Origin: Lachnoclostridium sp. An76
GTDB lineage: Bacteria; Bacillota; Clostridia; Lachnospirales; Lachnospiraceae
Direction: 5' to 3'
Length of the DNA: 64,000 nt
NCBI RefSeq assembly: GCF_002161355.1
Contig: NZ_NFHL01000002.1
Coordinates: 530,179-594,178, forward strand
The notes beneath the pieces were generated by a model. That model saw nothing but the letters and a program-made list of their open reading frames with translations. It was not told the origin of the DNA and ran no database searches. Below are positions 16,455 through 25,796 of this stretch, piece after piece. The stretch's first letter is position 1. Every line of letters begins with the position of its first letter. The position numbers and the translations under genes were made by a program.

Positions 16455-19220
16455 ATGAAGAAATGGATATACCCTTTATCCCTTATCATTCTCTTTTTTA
16501 TATTGATCATCCTGACCGTGCCGGAGGGCGCTGTCTTCGGCTCCCATACAGACTGGCTCAGCCAGCACGCGGCCCTTGCCGGGACGATACGGGATGCCTG
16601 CCTGGAACAGCATACCCTCCTCCCGTCCTGGATCGAGCTCGGCGGGGGCAGCAATGGTTTTCAGTTTTCCTACTATGGCTTCCTGCGCCCGGATATCCTG
16701 ATCAGCTGCCTGCTGCCGCAGGTGCCTGCGATCCATATCCTCACCTGTTACATGCTGGCCGTATACCTGGTCTCTGTCCTTCTGTGCTATGTCTGGCTGC
16801 GCAGTGAAAATATACCTCCACTCCTTTCATTTACAGGGAGCGTTCTTTTTATGACAGCGGGATGTATGTTCCACATGCACCGGCAGGTTATGTTTGTCAA
16901 TTATCTGCCGTTTCTGCTCTGCGCATTCCTGTGCGTGAGAAAGAAAAAGATACGGTGGCTGCCTCTCTGCCTGTGCCTGCTCTGCCTCAGCAGCTTTTAC
17001 TTTGCGATCTCTGCCTTTGCCGCTGTGGGCTGGTACTGGTACCGCCAGGAAGGGAACTCGTTCTGGAAAGATTCTTTTTTGAAAAAATATATTCCCTGTG
17101 CACTGACCGGCGCCGCGCTGTCCGCCGCCCTGCTGCTCCCTACCGCGCTTGTTCTCCTGGAACACGGCCGGAGCGGGAGTAAGATGTCCCTGCTGACCCT
17201 TTTGGAACTGTTCGCTCCTAACCCGGTGCTGAATAACCTGTTGTTCAACGAATACGGGATGGGTGTGACCTTCCTCTGCCTTTATGCCATACTGGCAGGA
17301 CTTTCCCTGAAGAAATTCCGCATAGACAGCATCCTTTTCCTGCTGTTCGGAGTCTTCGGTGTATTTTCGTGGCTGCTAAACGGTACCCTCTACGCGCGCC
17401 CGAAGATCCTGATCCCGTTCCTGCCCTTTGTCATCCTGCTCTGTGTCAGATACCTGAAGGATGCCGCTCTCCCGGCTCTGCAGAAAGCCCGCCCGCTTCC
17501 GCTCTATCCTTTTGCAGTGATCCTCCCGGTGGGGCTGCTCTGGTTCAGCCAGAAACAATTCCCCTGGATCCTGGCCGAAGCTGCGATCCTTTTTCTGATC
17601 GTACTTTTATCCAGAGCCTGCATATCCAGGCCCCGCAGCCAGAGAGGATGCGCGGAAAAGACATGCAAAATCCGCATGGCATGGCGGCATATTGCCGGAA
17701 AACCGGTCATACTCTTTTGCGCTGTACCCCTGCTCCTCCTGTCTCCTATCGGGATGTACCTGACCACGGCCGGCACAGAGGACTGGGTCAAACGCTCAGA
17801 CGCTTCCCCTGGGTTAACATCAGAAGAATCAGAGGCAGCTGATATGGATCCGCTCTATCACTTTGACAGCCTGCTCAGCCCGCTTATAAATGCAAACAGG
17901 CTCACAAAGGCGGGAATGTCCCGGAGTACGATGTATTCTTCAGTGACCTCGCAGGCATATTCCAGCCTGTACTATGATACGCTGATGACCCCTGTACGGA
18001 TCAATAACCGCGTGGCGATCCTGACCTCTGACAATCCATTCATGCTGCACCTGCTCGGCGTCCGCTATCTGGAGACATCGGCAGATGCCGTCCCCACGGG
18101 ATATAAGGTCATACAGCAGTCCGGGGATACGGTCCTGGCGGAAAATGACAACGTCCTCCCCCGAGCTTATTTCACATCGGACATCATCACGCAGGACCTT
18201 TTTGAAAAGGCAGACCCCCTGGGAAAGCTGGATATGCTCGCCAGAAAGACCGTGGTGGATTTCTCCAAGGCGAATGTGCCAGGGGCAGGCCGCTCTGGAT
18301 CAGTCCACTCTGCGGCAGACCGCTCCGGGTCAGACTTCTCCTGGGCGGGCTGCCCCGGAGAAGCGGATACATTTGAGAGCCGCATGGAACCATATATCCC
18401 GGAGCTCACCGCAGGTCCGCTGCCAGACGGACTTACCGCCGTCAAAAGCGGAAATACTTATGATATCTCCGCAGAGAAATCCTGCACCCTGGACCTGCAC
18501 ATCGACAACCCGCAGCCCGGCAGGATCCTGCTGCTCAGCTTCCGGGTGAAGAACCAGACATGGGATCCCATTGTCATTGATATCAACGGGATACGCAATA
18601 AACTGTCCGGCGCTTTTGCCCCATACCCCAACGGGAACCGCTGCTTCCACTACCAGTTTTCTTCCGATGCCGGAGAAGGGATCGCGGATCTGTCCGTCAC
18701 CCTCTCAAAAGGAAAGTATGAAATATCTGACATCCAGTGGCATCTCTATGACCAGGACCTGCTGGATGAAAAAAGCTTCACGCCGGTCACTCTTTCTGAT
18801 GACAGCACTGACAGCAGCACAGGCATCGGGCATCCGTTCACCGTCTTGTCCGGCACCGCCGCAGACGAGGATGGATACCTTGCCACATCCATCCCTGCGC
18901 AGAACGGCCTGGAGATCCTGATTGACGGACGTCCAGCGGAGATCCTTACCGTAAACGAAGCCTTTGCCGGAGCCTTCCTGCCCGAGGGAGAACATCATAT
19001 CGAGATCCGATTCTCGCCGCCCGGAAAAAGCGCCGGCATCTTCATCAGCCTGGCAGCCGCGGCCGGATATGCAGTATTTCTCGCGGCAGGCACAGTAAAA
19101 CGACTACCGAATAAGAAGCCGCCGCGGAATAAGAAACTGTTGTGGAATAAGAAACTGCTGTGGAATAACGAAAATAACAAACTGCCGAGGGCACATACGA
19201 AAGGAAGGGATATGAAATGA
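16455..19220 (+). CDS. YfhO-type GT-C membrane glycosyltransferase
   Basis: A 921-residue polytopic membrane protein. It has an N-terminal TM, the acidic loop FGSHTDWLSQH (GT-C enzymes place a catalytic Asp in this first loop), about eleven further hydrophobic segments to residue 450, a large extracytoplasmic region (about 450-850) and a last TM near 855-880. Architecture and context match YfhO, which with the GT2 enzyme CsbB and flippase GtcA adds sugars to lipoteichoic acid or other wall polymers. AAAGGAG precedes the ATG at 16455. The C-terminal tail has four 18-bp coding repeats (NKKLLW type, 19108-19175). Its last codons overlap the GtrA gene by 4 bp. Confidence 0.75.
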   Translation: MKKWIYPLSLIILFFILIILTVPEGAVFGSHTDWLSQHAALAGTIRDACLEQHTLLPSWIELGGGSNGFQFSYYGFLRPDILISCLLPQVPAIHILTCYMLAVYLVSVLLCYVWLRSENIPPLLSFTGSVLFMTAGCMFHMHRQVMFVNYLPFLLCAFLCVRKKKIRWLPLCLCLLCLSSFYFAISAFAAVGWYWYRQEGNSFWKDSFLKKYIPCALTGAALSAALLLPTALVLLEHGRSGSKMSLLTLLELFAPNPVLNNLLFNEYGMGVTFLCLYAILAGLSLKKFRIDSILFLLFGVFGVFSWLLNGTLYARPKILIPFLPFVILLCVRYLKDAALPALQKARPLPLYPFAVILPVGLLWFSQKQFPWILAEAAILFLIVLLSRACISRPRSQRGCAEKTCKIRMAWRHIAGKPVILFCAVPLLLLSPIGMYLTTAGTEDWVKRSDASPGLTSEESEAADMDPLYHFDSLLSPLINANRLTKAGMSRSTMYSSVTSQAYSSLYYDTLMTPVRINNRVAILTSDNPFMLHLLGVRYLETSADAVPTGYKVIQQSGDTVLAENDNVLPRAYFTSDIITQDLFEKADPLGKLDMLARKTVVDFSKANVPGAGRSGSVHSAADRSGSDFSWAGCPGEADTFESRMEPYIPELTAGPLPDGLTAVKSGNTYDISAEKSCTLDLHIDNPQPGRILLLSFRVKNQTWDPIVIDINGIRNKLSGAFAPYPNGNRCFHYQFSSDAGEGIADLSVTLSKGKYEISDIQWHLYDQDLLDEKSFTPVTLSDDSTDSSTGIGHPFTVLSGTAADEDGYLATSIPAQNGLEILIDGRPAEILTVNEAFAGAFLPEGEHHIEIRFSPPGKSAGIFISLAAAAGYAVFLAAGTVKRLPNKKPPRNKKLLWNKKLLWNNENNKLPRAHTKGRDMK
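19108..19175 (+). repeat. 18-bp tandem repeats at the 3' end of the YfhO gene
   Basis: About four copies of an 18-bp unit (TGGAATAAGAAACTGCTG and variants) give a basic cytoplasmic tail (NKKPPR/NKKLLW). Confidence 0.75.
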
Positions 19221-19423
19221 AACTGCAGAAAGAACTGGCATCCTTTGTGGGCGCGCGCTTTCTCACTTTGCTCGCGGAAAACGCCCTTCTCTGGCTGTCT
19301 ATAGATATACTGGACGCCGCGCCAGTTCCCGCGAAGCTGTCCGTCAGCATTATAACAGTTCTGGGGAATTACATTCTCTGCAAATATGGGATTTTCAAAA
19401 AGGAGGCTGTCTGTCATGAGTGA
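19217..19423 (+). CDS. half-size GtrA-like flippase protein
   Basis: A 68-residue membrane protein with two hydrophobic segments. The end LGNYILCKYGIFKKE matches the C-terminal signature of GtrA/GtcA proteins (NYxxxKxxxF), which are normally 120-150 residues with four TMs and are proposed to flip undecaprenyl-phosphate-linked sugar. Only the second half is present. Good ribosome site (GGAAGG) 7 bases before ATG 19217, overlap with YfhO (ATGA) and with the GT2 gene, so it is translated in the operon and not an obvious relic. It may work as a dimer or higher oligomer, or be non-functional. Confidence 0.7.
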   Translation: MKLQKELASFVGARFLTLLAENALLWLSIDILDAAPVPAKLSVSIITVLGNYILCKYGIFKKEAVCHE

Positions 19424-20378
19424 TTACGCAGAAAACATAACTGAAAAAAAACCAGACAGGGACCTGATCAGCATCATCGTCCCCTGCTATAACGAAGAAA
19501 AAGCTCTGCCTGCATTTTACCGGGCAGCCGCAGACGCGGTAAAAGATATCCGCGGCGCGGACTGTGAATTCATTTTCGTGGACGACGGGAGCAGGGACAA
19601 TACCCCTGAGATCCTGGAACATTTCTCCGCTATGGATCCCAGGTGCCGGTACCTTTCCTTTTCCCGCAATTTCGGAAAAGAAGCAGCCATGTACGCAGGT
19701 CTCCAGAACGCTTCCGGAGACTACTGCGTATTCATGGACGCGGACCTCCAGCACCCGCCGGAGCTGTTAAAAGAAATGTACCGCGTCTTAAAGACCGAGG
19801 ACTATGACTGCTGCGCCGGTCTCCGGGAAGACCGCTCCGGTGAAAGTCCTCTGCGCACCTTCCTGTCCCGCTCCTTCTACCATATCATCGGAAAGGCGTG
19901 CCGTCTGGATATGGGGGACGGCAAAGGAGATTTCCGCATGATGAGCCGCGCGATGGCCGACTCCATCCTGGAGCTGAAAGAATACAACAGGTACATGAAA
20001 GGGATCTTCTCCTTTGTCGGTTTTGAGACGAAATGGATCCCCTTCCACAATGTAGAGCGTACCGCAGGGGAGACAAAGTGGAGCCTGCGCTCCCTGTTCC
20101 GTTACGCCATGGACGGTATCCTCTCCTTCTCCACCGCGCCCTCAACGGCGGCCGGTGCGGCAGGAATGCTCCTGCTCTTTACAGCACTGGCCGCGGGGAT
20201 CTTCTTCCTGCTATCAGGGCAGGGGCTGAGCGGGATACCGCTGGTCATCTGCCTGATCCTCGCACTCAACGGCGTGCAGATGCTCTTCCTCTCCATCCTC
20301 GGCCAGTATATGTCAAAAGAATACATGGAGAGCAAACGGCGGCCCATCTATATCGTAAAGAAAAAGGGCGGGTTCTGA
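19416..20378 (+). CDS. family 2 glycosyltransferase (CsbB/GtrB-like)
   Basis: A 320-residue polyprenyl-phosphate glycosyltransferase. GT2 motifs: SIIVPCYNEE, VDDGS (sugar nucleotide), MDADLQHPPE (DxD metal site) and GDFRMMSR; two C-terminal TMs (about 240-262 and 272-295). The family transfers glucose or GlcNAc from a nucleotide sugar to undecaprenyl phosphate on the inner membrane face. ATG 19416 is preceded 9 bases by AAGGAGG and overlaps the GtrA gene by 8 bp. Third gene of the YfhO-GtrA-GT2 operon, which together form a complete extracytoplasmic glycosylation module. Confidence 0.88.
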   Translation: MSDYAENITEKKPDRDLISIIVPCYNEEKALPAFYRAAADAVKDIRGADCEFIFVDDGSRDNTPEILEHFSAMDPRCRYLSFSRNFGKEAAMYAGLQNASGDYCVFMDADLQHPPELLKEMYRVLKTEDYDCCAGLREDRSGESPLRTFLSRSFYHIIGKACRLDMGDGKGDFRMMSRAMADSILELKEYNRYMKGIFSFVGFETKWIPFHNVERTAGETKWSLRSLFRYAMDGILSFSTAPSTAAGAAGMLLLFTALAAGIFFLLSGQGLSGIPLVICLILALNGVQMLFLSILGQYMSKEYMESKRRPIYIVKKKGGF

Positions 20379-20387
20379 AAAGAACGG

Positions 20388-22469
20388 CTAATCTGCTGCC
20401 AGAGGCTCTATGCTCCCCAGCACGATATCATCGATCTTTTCAAATCCGGAGAGTGTATATGATTCCACTGTATTTCCGACAACCAGATAAAATCTTTCGC
20501 CCGCGTACAGGCCGCGCGCATCGCCGCCATATGTCAGTTCCCTGGAGAACACTTCCCGGAATCCCTCTGACGCGTCATAGGAAAATACAGCATATACATC
20601 TCCGTTTCCGCCGTAGGCGCGGAATCCGAACAGGTTTTTCTCCACGTCCGCGAAGACCGCTTTATAATCATACGCCGCATCCGTTCCGTACATGTCTTCC
20701 ATGACATAGACAGACGCTTCTGTGACATTCCCAGGGTCGGAAATATCGAACATGGACAACTTGACTCCTTCCGTGGTCACACCTTCCTCATCCACAGCCA
20801 TCCCGATCCCGAGCAGAAGCCCCTCCCCATAAGGGTGAAGGTATTCCGAAAATCCCGGTATCTTCAGCTCCCCGATGATCTGCGGGGACGCCGGGTCTGA
20901 GAGGTCCACGGAGAACAGCGGATCCACCTGGCGGAATGTGACAAAGTATCCGGTATCTCCCATAAACCGCGCGGAATACACTGTCTCGCCCGGAGCCAGG
21001 TCCCGGATCTCACCGGTGATCTGAAGCTCCCCGTCCAGCACATACAGTGCATTGCTGCTGTCAGGCTCCGCAGCAGAGGAATCTCCGCTGATGGGCATCA
21101 CGCCATTGTCCGATGTGATCGTGGTCACGAGCCTGAGGTACCCGTTGTATTCGTCAATGCTGAAAGAATCGTTCAGCATCCCGTCCACCTTTGCCTGGGC
21201 CGCCCCCTCCAGCTGCCCGTCATGGTAGGCTACCTTCCGTACCGCGGTCCTGGACATGCCCGTGTCATCCGTATCATAACAAGTTTCTGTCACATAAATG
21301 TTTTCTCCGCTGACATAGCACAGCCCGGCGCTGCCGAACACTGCCTTACTGTCCGTCTGCTCCTGCGGATCCGCGAGGGAAAATGCCGTGATCACTGTGT
21401 ACTCGCTTCCCATCTCCTGCTCCGGCATGAGGATCCGGTCTGCTTCCAGAGTACCGCTCTGTACTGACGGCACATAAGCGCCCACATCAGACCGGGGCGA
21501 CGCTGTATCCGGGTAAAAACTACTGATCACATAAGCGTATCCGTCCTTCACCCGCATCGTATTATAGGCTCCGCTCTGAGAGAATGTATTCAGCTTCACA
21601 GGCGCGGACGGGTCACTGATATCATATACATCCGTACATGCAAATTCCCTGGAGCGCACCTCGATCCCATCCTCCTGCGTATATTTGCTCTGCGTGTAAA
21701 ATACTGCCATCCGGCTGCCTTCCACATACAGTTCCCTGATATAGCTGTCAGGGTCCACAGTTACCGCGGCGATCTCTTCCATCTCCTCCGATGCGATATC
21801 TACGATCTCCACCCGGTTCCCGCTCATGACATACAGGCAGCTTCCGTCCGTCTTCACTACGTCCGCCTCGCCGACGCTCTCTTCCCTGACATTGGTATCC
21901 GAATATCCTCCGCCTGGCGTACTGCCGCCGCCTGCTCCGCTGTACGCCGCCGCATTTTGCGCTGCCCCGCTGTCCATCACCGCGCTGTCCGCTGAAGCGA
22001 TCTCTTCGACGCCGGAAGCTGTCCCGTCGCTGTACATCCTGGCCTGCTTTTTCGCCTGCTTTTCCTGATACTTCAGCTCCGCCTGGATGTAATCATAGAT
22101 CTGGTCATAATCCGCGGCGGATGCGATCTTTGTTTCTGACTCTGTTGTTTCACCTTCCGCTGTCTCTCCGGCATTTCCTGCCTCTGACGCAATTTCCGCA
22201 CCGGCTCCGGCCCCGGAACTGCTGTCGTCTCCTCTTTGTCCGGTGATCGCCGCCGTCACCCCCACCGCCAGGCAGAGACACGCCGCTGCTGCGATCCCCG
22301 CATATTTCCTGCGGTATTTTACTGTTTTTTCCTTTTTCTTTTTCAGCAGCATCTTTTCTATCTGCTCCGGCTCTAAAGAAGCCGGTACCTGCGTATCCTC
22401 CGTGAGCTCTCGCAGTTTGTCTTCCATGGGATCATTTCCCCCTGTGTTTGTTCTTTTATTATCTTCCAT
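20388..22469 (-). CDS. membrane-anchored beta-propeller protein, probable partner of the ECF sigma factor
   Basis: A 693-residue protein with a cytoplasmic N terminus (1-55, Lys/Glu-rich), one TM (YAGIAAAACLCLAVGVTAAI, about 56-75), a low-complexity Gly/Ala/Ser/Glu linker to about 195, and a long extracytoplasmic domain (about 195-690) with repeated VEIVDI/AYVISSF-type strands that matches the C-terminal beta-propeller family found in clostridia. It follows the ECF sigma gene by 52 bp, and the topology fits an anti-sigma-like or sensor role, though no zinc-binding anti-sigma motif is seen. GGAGGT precedes the ATG. It converges with the GT2 gene only 9 bp away, with no terminator between. Confidence 0.75.
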   Translation of the reverse strand: MEDNKRTNTGGNDPMEDKLRELTEDTQVPASLEPEQIEKMLLKKKKEKTVKYRRKYAGIAAAACLCLAVGVTAAITGQRGDDSSSGAGAGAEIASEAGNAGETAEGETTESETKIASAADYDQIYDYIQAELKYQEKQAKKQARMYSDGTASGVEEIASADSAVMDSGAAQNAAAYSGAGGGSTPGGGYSDTNVREESVGEADVVKTDGSCLYVMSGNRVEIVDIASEEMEEIAAVTVDPDSYIRELYVEGSRMAVFYTQSKYTQEDGIEVRSREFACTDVYDISDPSAPVKLNTFSQSGAYNTMRVKDGYAYVISSFYPDTASPRSDVGAYVPSVQSGTLEADRILMPEQEMGSEYTVITAFSLADPQEQTDSKAVFGSAGLCYVSGENIYVTETCYDTDDTGMSRTAVRKVAYHDGQLEGAAQAKVDGMLNDSFSIDEYNGYLRLVTTITSDNGVMPISGDSSAAEPDSSNALYVLDGELQITGEIRDLAPGETVYSARFMGDTGYFVTFRQVDPLFSVDLSDPASPQIIGELKIPGFSEYLHPYGEGLLLGIGMAVDEEGVTTEGVKLSMFDISDPGNVTEASVYVMEDMYGTDAAYDYKAVFADVEKNLFGFRAYGGNGDVYAVFSYDASEGFREVFSRELTYGGDARGLYAGERFYLVVGNTVESYTLSGFEKIDDIVLGSIEPLAAD

Positions 22470-22521
22470 AACTTGTCCACCTCCTGCGGCCTTATATCCC
22501 TTTCTGGTCCATGTTCCTGAT

Positions 22522-23055
22522 TCAGCTCAGGGCGCTCCTCATCTTCTCCAGCGCCCGGCTCTTGCGCGACCTCACGGTCGCTGCATTCCTGTCCAGCATC
22601 TGAGCGATCTCCTCGCTGCGGTATCCCCCGAACACGGAAAACGCCACGATCATCCTCTCCTCCTCATCCAGCTCGCCGAACGCTCTGCGCACGTCATGCC
22701 ACTGGGCATAATCCGGCTCATGGGCATTCTCCCCGATCCGGTCATGAGCGCCGCCTTCCGGCAGGGCCGCTTCCCTCCGCCCTCTGCGCAGCATCTTCTT
22801 ACAGCAGTTATTCAGGATCGTAAACATCCAGCTCCTGAACGAGTCCTCCTTCCGCAGACCGGCCAGATTCTCGTAGGCAGACAGTACTGCCTCACTGACC
22901 GCATCCTCTGCATCCTGCGTGTGCCTTGTCATATACAGGGCAAATCTGTACAGATCCTTGTAGATCCGCGCGTACAATTGGGAAAATGCCTTAATATCTC
23001 CCCGCTTCGCCCGCCGGATCAGATCCGGTTCCGGGCTGTTCTCATAATCGTACAT
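22522..23055 (-). CDS. ECF-type RNA polymerase sigma factor
   Basis: A 177-residue sigma-70 family protein with region 2 (FSQLYARIYKDLYRFALYMT, DAEDAVSEAVLSAYENL, FRSWMFTILNNCC) and region 4 (LDEEERMIVAFSVFGGYRSEE then IAQMLDRNAATVRSRKSRAL). No region 3. Start ATG 23055 has AAAGGAGAGGAGG just upstream. A perfect 7+1+7 palindrome lies 36 bp upstream. The downstream beta-propeller gene is its likely regulator. Target genes unknown. Confidence 0.92.
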   Translation of the reverse strand: MYDYENSPEPDLIRRAKRGDIKAFSQLYARIYKDLYRFALYMTRHTQDAEDAVSEAVLSAYENLAGLRKEDSFRSWMFTILNNCCKKMLRRGRREAALPEGGAHDRIGENAHEPDYAQWHDVRRAFGELDEEERMIVAFSVFGGYRSEEIAQMLDRNAATVRSRKSRALEKMRSALS

Positions 23056-23090
23056 CCGCGCCCCTCCTCTCCTTTATGTGCCACAGACAA

Positions 23091-23105
23091 AACTGTCCGA
23101 CAGTT
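23091..23105. promoter_or_regulatory. 15-bp palindrome upstream of the ECF sigma gene
   Basis: AACTGTC-C-GACAGTT, perfect arms with a one-base centre, in the 5' leader of the sigma gene. It could be a repressor site or a small leader hairpin. Confidence 0.35.
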
Positions 23106-23274
23106 CTCCCTTTCCGGCTCGTTATCTATAAGAGTCATCCGGGCGGCAGATTGTTGCACGGATCGTGCTTTTTTCCAAAATCTGTTCCCCTGGCCCAGGA
23201 TGTCTCCTCCGCACACACATTCTGCCCGAGATCCCGCATCCTGTCAACTGTATATAAGCTCTGCGGCAGCCCTC

Positions 23275-24981
23275 TCAGAGCTGCCGCATCGTCTCAAATG
23301 TATTATACAGATTTAGCTGTCCGTATCCCCACTCCCGGTTCGGGTACTCCATCGTCCGGGGCCGCGACGCGCCGATGATGAGCAGGCTCTTTAACTGAAA
23401 GGAATCCACCCCCGGCACCTCCTGGATATACACGAGCCACTCCAGCATCAGCGCCACCGCCCCGGCAGTGACAGCGGCCGCGGCGCAGGACCCTGTGCGC
23501 GTGGAAAACCGCCCGCCGGGCACGGCTCCCGGGACGTTGACGCCGGGAGCGGCGATGTCCGGCCGGCGGCGCTGGAGCCGTGTATACCCCCTGCCGGAAG
23601 CCTGAGCCACTGCCCCGCTGACCCCCTCATAATACGCCACAACGACCGGGCTGTCTGTATTCGCCGGATTTGTCAGCGTATAATAAGGGTCTGACTCCAG
23701 GAAAAAGACTTCGCCCTCCAGAAATTCTGTCAGAGGAAGCCACATATGGAACTGGCCGTCATTTACAGACAGCGGCTCCACCACGATCTTCCAGATACCG
23801 GGCGCCGGGGCATTGAAGCGGAAAAAGACCAGCTCTGACGTACTCTTTTCCACCAGAAGCCGGTAATCTACGGTAACCTTTGTCCGCTCGAACAGGAAAT
23901 CCAGCTCAGCGCTGGCCCCCACGCGGAACGGGATCCGGGAGGTATTTTCACCGGAGGGCGATATGATCGAGATCGAGAGGATATTGGGAATGTCCGTCCA
24001 AAGCTCCAGAGAAAATCCCGGGACGCCCTCTCCCACCCGCAGTTCGACGGTCTTCGTGTCCTCTTCGTCTGTGATCTCATTGTAATAGTGATGGCGCTTA
24101 TCCGCCTCGTTCCCCACGCCGACCACGGTGATCCGGTTTGCCCTTGTACTGTAGCCGTCGATAAGGAAAGGAAGCGGCAGCGTGCCGATGTGCCCGCCCA
24201 TACTGGAACCGACCGTGACGCACACGACCAGGGGAAGCCCCAGCGTGTCCGCCACGTCATTCAGGTATTTCAGGCCGAGCATAAGATCTGTCTCCTGATA
24301 GCACACGGCGTCTCCCGGGATGAAGTAGTAATCCCGGAGATATTGTTTCGCCTGCTTCAGCTTTACCACAGCGATGCCTGCCTCCGGCGCGGCCCCCAGG
24401 AACTGCTGCCCCGGATCTGCCGATCCGGCCGCGAGACTTGCCGCGTAGGTCCCATGCCCGGTCTCATCCACAGTCGGGACGATCTCGAACGGATTTTCCG
24501 ACTGCAATGCTTCATTGATCCTCTCTTCCGTAAATTCACTGCCATAGGCAAAGCCATCCGGCGGCGTGCCGGTCTGCACCGTCTGATCCCAGACAGACAG
24601 GATCCTCGTGGCACCGTCGATCCGGCGGAACACCCCGCTTGTATAATCGATCCCGCTGTCCATGATCCCGATCAGCACCCCCTGCCCTTTTAACTGAAGG
24701 GTCGGGTAATTCTGCACCGGCAGGATGCCCGCCTGATTCAGCGTCTCCATGGCAAGCGGCGCATAGCATTTCGGTATGGAATTGTAAGAATATCTCGCAA
24801 GGCTGATCGGGTCCGCCAGATCCGACGGCAGATAAATACACTTGTAATCAAAGCCGGCGTCCTGTTCACACCGCTCTTCCCTCAGCATACTGTCGAAAAA
24901 AGGGGTGCGCACATGGTTCCCGATGAAGTCCCTGTAATCTTCGGACAGGATCTGTTCCCGGCATGTATCTGTATCAGGCAT
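23275..24981 (-). CDS. S8 subtilisin-like (Csp-like) protease with altered catalytic Ser
   Basis: A 568-residue peptidase-S8 protein without a clear signal peptide, of the type related to clostridial Csp germination proteases (long insertion in the middle, about 290-430, with a jelly-roll look). The Asp (IMDSGIDY, about 108), His (TGHGTYAAS, about 175) and oxyanion Asn (VGVGNEAD) motifs are intact. The serine motif reads TGSCAAAAVTAG near 495-500 where TGTSxAAAxTAG is expected, so Cys occupies the nucleophile position and Ser the preceding one. It may be a cysteine-variant or inactive protease. AGGAG lies 7 bases before ATG 24981. Confidence 0.85.
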   Translation of the reverse strand: MPDTDTCREQILSEDYRDFIGNHVRTPFFDSMLREERCEQDAGFDYKCIYLPSDLADPISLARYSYNSIPKCYAPLAMETLNQAGILPVQNYPTLQLKGQGVLIGIMDSGIDYTSGVFRRIDGATRILSVWDQTVQTGTPPDGFAYGSEFTEERINEALQSENPFEIVPTVDETGHGTYAASLAAGSADPGQQFLGAAPEAGIAVVKLKQAKQYLRDYYFIPGDAVCYQETDLMLGLKYLNDVADTLGLPLVVCVTVGSSMGGHIGTLPLPFLIDGYSTRANRITVVGVGNEADKRHHYYNEITDEEDTKTVELRVGEGVPGFSLELWTDIPNILSISIISPSGENTSRIPFRVGASAELDFLFERTKVTVDYRLLVEKSTSELVFFRFNAPAPGIWKIVVEPLSVNDGQFHMWLPLTEFLEGEVFFLESDPYYTLTNPANTDSPVVVAYYEGVSGAVAQASGRGYTRLQRRRPDIAAPGVNVPGAVPGGRFSTRTGSCAAAAVTAGAVALMLEWLVYIQEVPGVDSFQLKSLLIIGASRPRTMEYPNREWGYGQLNLYNTFETMRQL

Positions 24982-25135
24982 AGAGAAACTCCTGGAAAGG
25001 ATTTATAACCATGATATGAGTGCCTCCACCGGAATATGCGGCGCGGCCCCCGGCGTAGTCCGCCGGAAACCGGCTGTGTTACTGTCCTCACCTGACCGCT
25101 GTCGGTTAAAAAAGTATAAAATCCTGCCCGGTATG

Positions 25136-25163
25136 TTGAAGTCGCCGCTTAATAGGGTATAAT
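25136..25163 (+). promoter_or_regulatory. promoter of the zinc-ribbon/LspA pair
   Basis: TTGAAG (25136-25141), 16-bp spacer, TATAAT (25158-25163); 80 bp upstream of the ATG at 25244. Confidence 0.6.
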
Positions 25164-25243
25164 GGTGATAGGTCAAAACGCCGGGAAAGCCCCGGTGTTC
25201 CACAGGTCCGGGACGGACGAAAGAAGAAGGGAGATTGATAACG

Positions 25244-25732
25244 ATGAGAGATTTTTTTGAAGATCTTGGGAAACGCCTTGGAGAAACAGCAGAAACGGTC
25301 ACCAGCAAAGCCGGAGACGCGATCGAGATCCAGCGGATCAAAGGACAGATCCGCGGGCTTGCCAGGGGAAATGCCGTAGATCTCATGGAACTGGGACGTA
25401 CCATCTACGACAGGTATAAAGAAGGCGGCGAAGTCGAAGAATCCGCAAAGGCACTCTGCGATGCAGTCAGGGACAGAGAAGCTGCGATCGAAGACTATGA
25501 GAAAAAGATTGCGAAGATCCGCGGCACTTCCGAGTGTGCACGCTGCGGCAGGATGGTTTCAAAAGAGATGTCTTACTGCCCTTACTGCGGTGAAAAGGTA
25601 ACGGTCTGCGATGCGGACGCCGAGGAAGTCCAGGATGACACAGACACCGACGACCAGGCTGACAGTGTAAAAGAAAAAGATGGGGACACAGCAGAAACTA
25701 CGGCTGAAAAAACAGAGGAAGCAGCTGAATAA
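25244..25732 (+). CDS. zinc-ribbon domain protein
   Basis: A 162-residue soluble protein: helical N-terminal 95 residues (LGKRLGETAETVTSKAGDAI, IKGQIRGLARGN, ELGRTIYDRYKEGG), then a zinc ribbon with CARCGRMVSKEMSYCPYCG (two CxxC pairs, about 102-120), then a highly acidic tail (DDTDTDDQAD). Similar small proteins are common in Lachnospiraceae; role unknown. ATG 25244 is favoured over TTG 25235, which would overlap the GAAGGGAG ribosome site. A TATAAT promoter lies upstream. Confidence 0.7.
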   Translation: MRDFFEDLGKRLGETAETVTSKAGDAIEIQRIKGQIRGLARGNAVDLMELGRTIYDRYKEGGEVEESAKALCDAVRDREAAIEDYEKKIAKIRGTSECARCGRMVSKEMSYCPYCGEKVTVCDADAEEVQDDTDTDDQADSVKEKDGDTAETTAEKTEEAAE

Positions 25733-25776
25733 AGCCAATCAGAAATAAAGCCAGGCAGAAATAAAGCCGGACAGCA
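25729..25776 (+). repeat. three 16-bp tandem repeats between the zinc-ribbon gene and lspA
   Basis: Three copies of AATAAAGCC(A/G)(A/G)(T/C/A)CAG(A/C), the first including the stop codon of the zinc-ribbon gene. They fill most of the 64-bp spacer. Confidence 0.75.
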
Positions 25777-25796
25777 AAATACAGGCAGGTGATCCT

